Below are positions 60,463-64,000 of a DNA stretch of 64,000 bases, piece by piece; within the stretch, counting starts at the first letter, position 1; every line of letters begins with the position of its first letter. Made by a program: the position numbers and the translations under genes. The stretch spans positions 1-64,000 of the forward strand of contig CAICTM010000471.1 of the NCBI GenBank assembly GCA_903772945.1, given 5' to 3'. Origin of the DNA: Seminavis robusta (Eukaryota; Bacillariophyta; Bacillariophyceae; Naviculales; Naviculaceae). The notes under the pieces are model-generated. The model did no database searches. It saw nothing but the letters and a program-made list of their open reading frames with translations, and was not told the DNA's origin.

Positions 60463-61416
60463 ATGTGTTCCCCATCACCATGCTCATGGCATCAAGGAGA
60501 CAAATGGCAGAAATTGCTGCAAATTTACGATGGGATTGCCGAAACCATGTTTGAGGAATCCCGCGTCATTGCAACCCGTTTTGGCAAGACGCAAGTACAC
60601 ACCAGTGGCAATCCCAACCACCCCAAGTTGGTATTCTTTCATGGAATCAGCACCAACTCACTCATGTTTGGAGACTGGCTGTTTCCAGAATTGTCCAAGC
60701 AGTACTTTTGCATTGCCATTGACACTATTGGTGACCTTGGCAGGAGCTGTCCTCGCGATGGAGATCCTTCCAACGGCCCAGGTAATGAACAGGAAATGGC
60801 CGATTGGGTCATGGAAGTATTGGATCAGTGTGGTACAACACAGAAAACAGTGGAAAAAGTGGACATGGTGGGATACTCGTTTGGTTGTTTTATTGCCTCT
60901 TGTGCGGCCAAGTACTATCCAGACCGGGTCCGCAAACTAGTCTTGTTGGCTCCCGTGGGTATCCTAGCTCCGGTGCGCAAACTATGGTTGGCACAGGCTA
61001 TATCCTTTGCCGTTGTTTCGCAATTTTTGCCCCAAGATGGTCGGCTAGCAGGAGGTCTTCGAACGTGGTTCTTTGGAAGCATGATGGCGGATACCGCCAG
61101 CATGGAAAACCTGAAATACCCGGAGCTGCGCAAGGCATCGGATGCCGTGGGCGGCCCGCAAGTCAAAGTGCAGCCAACGGTGTGGGAGTTGGAAACCATG
61201 GAGGCCCTGACCAAAGAGATTCCCACGCTCATGATCATTGGACGGCAAGAGAATGTTGTAGATGGGAAAGTGGCCATTAAAACCGCACAAAAGATTCGCA
61301 GCGGTATGCAAGTCAAAGTCTATGAAAATGCGGGCCACATGTTCTTTTGCGAGGAACCCAAGGACAGGGTCGCAGGGGACATTGCCCAGTTCATAAACAT
61401 GGATGTCGGTAGATAA
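60463..61416 (+). CDS. alpha/beta hydrolase
   Basis: A 317-residue product. LVFFHGISTNSLMFGDWL (residues 57-72) gives the oxyanion-hole HG motif, MVGYSFGCFIASCAA the nucleophile elbow G-x-S-x-G (Ser139), RQENVVDGK the likely acid (Asp267) and NAGHMFFCEEP the His292. All three parts of the catalytic triad are in place with normal spacing. Close relatives include serine hydrolases, epoxide hydrolases and esterases; the substrate cannot be deduced. A cap segment (residues 165-230) is hydrophobic, so a lipid-like ester is possible. No signal peptide: the N-terminus (MCSPSPCSWHQGDKW) has early cysteines that could be acylated. The stop is followed by CTAGCTAG. Confidence 0.87.
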   Translation: MCSPSPCSWHQGDKWQKLLQIYDGIAETMFEESRVIATRFGKTQVHTSGNPNHPKLVFFHGISTNSLMFGDWLFPELSKQYFCIAIDTIGDLGRSCPRDGDPSNGPGNEQEMADWVMEVLDQCGTTQKTVEKVDMVGYSFGCFIASCAAKYYPDRVRKLVLLAPVGILAPVRKLWLAQAISFAVVSQFLPQDGRLAGGLRTWFFGSMMADTASMENLKYPELRKASDAVGGPQVKVQPTVWELETMEALTKEIPTLMIIGRQENVVDGKVAIKTAQKIRSGMQVKVYENAGHMFFCEEPKDRVAGDIAQFINMDVGR

Positions 61417-62450
61417 GTCTAGCTAGTTGATACGCACGGTAGTACTTCTCGTCGCTGGCATGCAAATACATGAAGTTTCACAGTAGCTACCAGTACACTT
61501 TGCAAGCTCGTTAGCTCCTCTCTCTTTTCGTTTTCAACCACAAAGAAAAGACGTCCATCTCTCCCAGTACCGGTACCAGGTACGGACTGATAGATCTTCT
61601 TGCAAACCCTTCCACCGTGGAAACTACTTGACGGTCAGCGTGCAAGGTGTAAGGACTGGTTGTTCCTTGTGCTCGCATCAAGCGACACATAGCTTTCCGT
61701 CAGGATCAGATGCAATGGATTGAAGCTTTCTTTCCTCCTCTGACATTGACAGAGTCGAGTAGACTCTAGTCAAGCGCCTTACATATACTGTATAGCTCTT
61801 ACATGTACATGTACTGGCTAATCCTGACTCCTGAGTAGTTGATGTGTTGATGTTTCGTCGTTTGGTCATTGTGTGAGACCAATGCTACATGTACGACCTG
61901 CTTGAGATGGTCCACAGTCGGAACGTCGGAGCAGTGTTAAGGTTTAGGAGCTGTTTTGGGTCCAGCTGGTCCAGTGACTCGAGCTGCAAACGTTTAACAA
62001 CACCAGTTCAACAGTTCAACATCTTCCATCAACAGCTTTCACCTTTCACCCTTTCACTTTTATTATCGTGCATTGTCGGATACTTAGATACTGCCTTTAA
62101 AAGTCATCCATCCATACCCCGAGAACATTCACGATGCATCAACATTTAACATTTTATGCTCCCGCTAGAGTTCAAGTGTGAACGAACTATTGCAGTTTAT
62201 TGAAGTTCTAAGAAGTCATTTTTGAAGCCTTTAAATCCAGAAGCCAAGGTTGAGAATGGGGTGAATCGGAAGGCCACGTAAGAATTGCTGCTGGACGCGC
62301 TGTGCGCTGGACAGCCCGCTTTCTCGCTTCAAAATCAACGCTTCAGCAGCGGCAGCAATCACCAACTCACCAACAGACCTGGCACCAATCCACCACACCA
62401 CAAACCAACTCACACCTTTCCAACAACCTGTTATCCACTGCTATTTGACC
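61417..62450. other. intergenic, no supported gene
   Basis: About 1 kb with ACCGGTACC at 61568-61576 and a short AT-rich stretch (62055-62110). Plus and minus frames of 60-86 codons have no domain. Confidence 0.4.
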
Positions 62451-62927
62451 ATGGGCGCTGATCAATCCATTCCTCTTCTTCAATGGACCTGCGACGATGT
62501 CGCTTCCGGCGTCGCCTCCTTAGGTCATCAGTACACTCAATACACTCAAATTATTCGAGATCAGGAGATCGACGGGCCATACCTGACAGGAGTCCCATCT
62601 GATGAGATCGATGAAGGGTTGACCAACCTTGGTGTTTCTTCCAGATTGCACAAGCGGGTATTATCCAGGAAGTTGGCGGCGCTGCGATCACCAGCAAGTC
62701 GGCGTCGATCTCTCATTGTTTCTCGAAGCAATAGCTTCGACATGCCACCTGCGGCTGGGCTTCGCAGAACTGGAACGCTGCCGTCGCAGAGTGAGAGGGA
62801 AAGACTGTTGCAAGTGATGCAGATGACTGCCGTCAGGGAACAGCGCGAACACGAAAACTTGTTGAAGAGAGAAGCGGCTTTGCTATCACAAATTGCTACC
62901 TTGGACTCGACTGCTGCCCACTCGTGA
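62451..62927 (+). CDS. small SAM-domain protein, probably N-myristoylated
   Basis: A 158-residue product. The frame opens two codons earlier with TTG; ATG 62451 gives MGADQS, the MG-x-x-x-S pattern for N-myristoylation. Residues 10-80 are a SAM (sterile alpha motif) domain: LLQWTCDDVASGVASLGHQY, then the central REIDGPYL-like block (RDQEIDGPYLTGV) and LGVSSRLHKRVLSRKLAAL. SAM domains self-associate or bind other proteins. Residues 80-110 are Arg/Ser-rich (RRRSLIVSRSNSF), a possible phosphorylation or 14-3-3 site, and a C-terminal helix (REQREHENLLKREAALLSQI) may be a coiled coil. It may be an adaptor at the membrane. Confidence 0.8.
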   Translation: MGADQSIPLLQWTCDDVASGVASLGHQYTQYTQIIRDQEIDGPYLTGVPSDEIDEGLTNLGVSSRLHKRVLSRKLAALRSPASRRRSLIVSRSNSFDMPPAAGLRRTGTLPSQSERERLLQVMQMTAVREQREHENLLKREAALLSQIATLDSTAAHS

Positions 62928-63447
62928 AATCAGTTATTGCAGCATGACAACCATTCGGCAGGAACACGAAACAACCTGCGCGCAAATTTATATACCTTTT
63001 AGTAAGCTACTAATGTAGACCCTTCATTTAATCCTACCGTATTTTCATGCCTATTATCACAAACTAAGTGCTGTCGTCAACATAGTTTGTTGTCTCCGCA
63101 ATACATCTAGCTGAATCTAGCTAGCTAGCGGTAGCAACTTGCTGTCTGCTACCGGTAGGCAGGAAGCTACGGGGAAGGCTGCTGGGGTGACCTTTACATA
63201 CACCTCGCAAGAACCCTGGAATGAACGCCAGGACGCCAAGACTCCCGATTGAAATTCGAGTCGTCGCTGAGGTGCGCGCGCACCGATATCGAGGTCAACG
63301 AAAACCCGCAGCAAGAGTTTGACGTAGTGGCTAGTAGTCAACTCTCGAGTAGTTATAAAGATTTCATAGGATTATGTATTTAGATAGTTACTACCAGTAC
63401 AGGAGCACCTTGCCTGAAGCTTGCTAGCTAGCAAGCTAGCTAGCTAA
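62928..63447. other. intergenic between converging genes
   Basis: About 520 bases, with CTAGCTAGC arrays at 63111-63128 and 63422-63447, the latter abutting the stop of the following gene. No gene. Confidence 0.4.
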
Positions 63448-64000
63448 CTAGGCGGCATATGCACGTTGAGGCAGATTCCCGCACGTCGTATGGGTGCCCT
63501 GCGACACCCTTGCGGATCTCGAATATCTCGCCTGCTTGTCTGCGTCATGGCTCAGCCCCTTACTTGGGAATGCCCGAAGTTCCTGCTCGCTGTTGGCTCT
63601 TGAAAGGCTGCCTCTCGAAACTACATGTACTTGCCTGTCACTTTTGCCCCTTGCAAGATTGCCTCTTGACGCTTTGCGGCCAGCCGCTCTAATTGCTTGG
63701 AGTCCACCTCTCTGACTGACGGCCCTGGCCAGGACACTTGTCGATTCCTCCCTCGTACTGGTGCGAAGACCTCTGCCATACTTCATTCTTTGCAATGCAC
63801 TGCTTCTGCCGCTGTTCGCCCTTTGCAAAGAGCCCCCCGATTCGAGGTTTCCACCGGGAGAACGCATGCAGTAATTTGCTTTGTCAGTTTTTGTTTTTCT
63901 TAAGGGAGGGTCTGCTTTGGCGTCCATCTTGGAGAGGCTGTTCGGTGCAGATTTTACTCTGACAACGCCGAGTCTACCCAAAGACTTCGACTGCCTTCCG
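63448..64000 (-). CDS. C-terminal part of a Ser/Arg-rich protein, runs off the right edge
   Basis: The frame is open from the window edge (base 64000) to TAG at 63448, about 184 residues without the start. The protein is basic and disordered, with a loose repeat of R-G-S/N-L-x-R-A/G-N/K-S (GGSLQRANSG, SRGNLARGKSD, SRGSLSRANSEQE). Such sites suit kinase or 14-3-3 binding. There is no recognised domain. The neighbouring SAM-domain gene also has Arg-Ser-Asn-Ser sites, and the two converge, but a link is speculative. The stop lies in CCGCCTAGTTAGCTAGC. Confidence 0.6.
   Translation of the reverse strand, partial: GRQSKSLGRLGVVRVKSAPNSLSKMDAKADPPLRKTKTDKANYCMRSPGGNLESGGSLQRANSGRSSALQRMKYGRGLRTSTREESTSVLARAVSQRGGLQAIRAAGRKASRGNLARGKSDRQVHVVSRGSLSRANSEQELRAFPSKGLSHDADKQARYSRSARVSQGTHTTCGNLPQRAYAA

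Overview
The window looks like nuclear DNA of a diatom, most likely a pennate one; I cannot name the species. The support is: spliceosomal introns with GTAAGT/GTGAGT donors and one TACTAAT branch point; several proteins with a signal peptide followed by an ASAFAP-like plastid-import motif (GAFAP, SAFVV, SFVTP); a huge secreted protein with PSxxPS stalks and BspA-like (DUF285) repeats; a helicase-associated-domain protein; and a Crypton-type tyrosine recombinase. Coding regions lie on both strands, mostly with single or few exons, separated by intergenic DNA rich in the palindromes CTAGCTAG and TACCGGTA.

Layout. 1-4.2 kb: a fragment of a C2HC zinc-finger protein running off the left edge, an Hsp33-like pseudogene, and an IQ-motif protein. 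4.9-16.2 kb: an endonuclease/exonuclease/phosphatase protein, an SLC19-type vitamin carrier, an exostosin-like glycosyltransferase, a plastid VTT (DedA/TVP38) membrane protein, a plastid lipocalin-like protein and a cysteine-rich zinc-binding protein. 16.6-20.5 kb: a fold-back element and a Crypton. 22-30 kb: housekeeping genes for DNA repair (Ku80), splicing (Clf1/crooked neck) and an unusual AlkB-THUMP-methyltransferase fusion. 30.6-32.5 kb: a five-exon helicase-associated-domain gene. 32.5-36.2 kb: a gene desert with an AT-rich block. 36-40.5 kb: a J-domain membrane protein, a secreted protein and an NTF2-like protein.

42.4-55 kb is the most striking part: a modular secreted protein of eight Cys-rich modules, proline/serine stalks and a DUF285 domain, followed by a tandem duplication of the stalk-DUF285 end in which the first copy has decayed and the second is intact. 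A degraded fragment of the same module family lies upstream at about 37.35-37.69 kb. 55-64 kb holds a tRNA-Gly(UCC), a small Cys-rich, probably GPI-anchored protein, a plastid coiled-coil protein, an alpha/beta hydrolase, a probably myristoylated SAM-domain protein and a partial Ser/Arg-rich gene at the right edge.

The genes do not form one pathway. The themes are plastid-targeted proteins, cell-surface proteins and nuclear information processing. Starts were moved to the first well-placed ATG where a longer frame began at a non-ATG codon, and introns were placed by hand from splice consensus and frame. No homology search was possible, so family calls rest on motifs I recognise.
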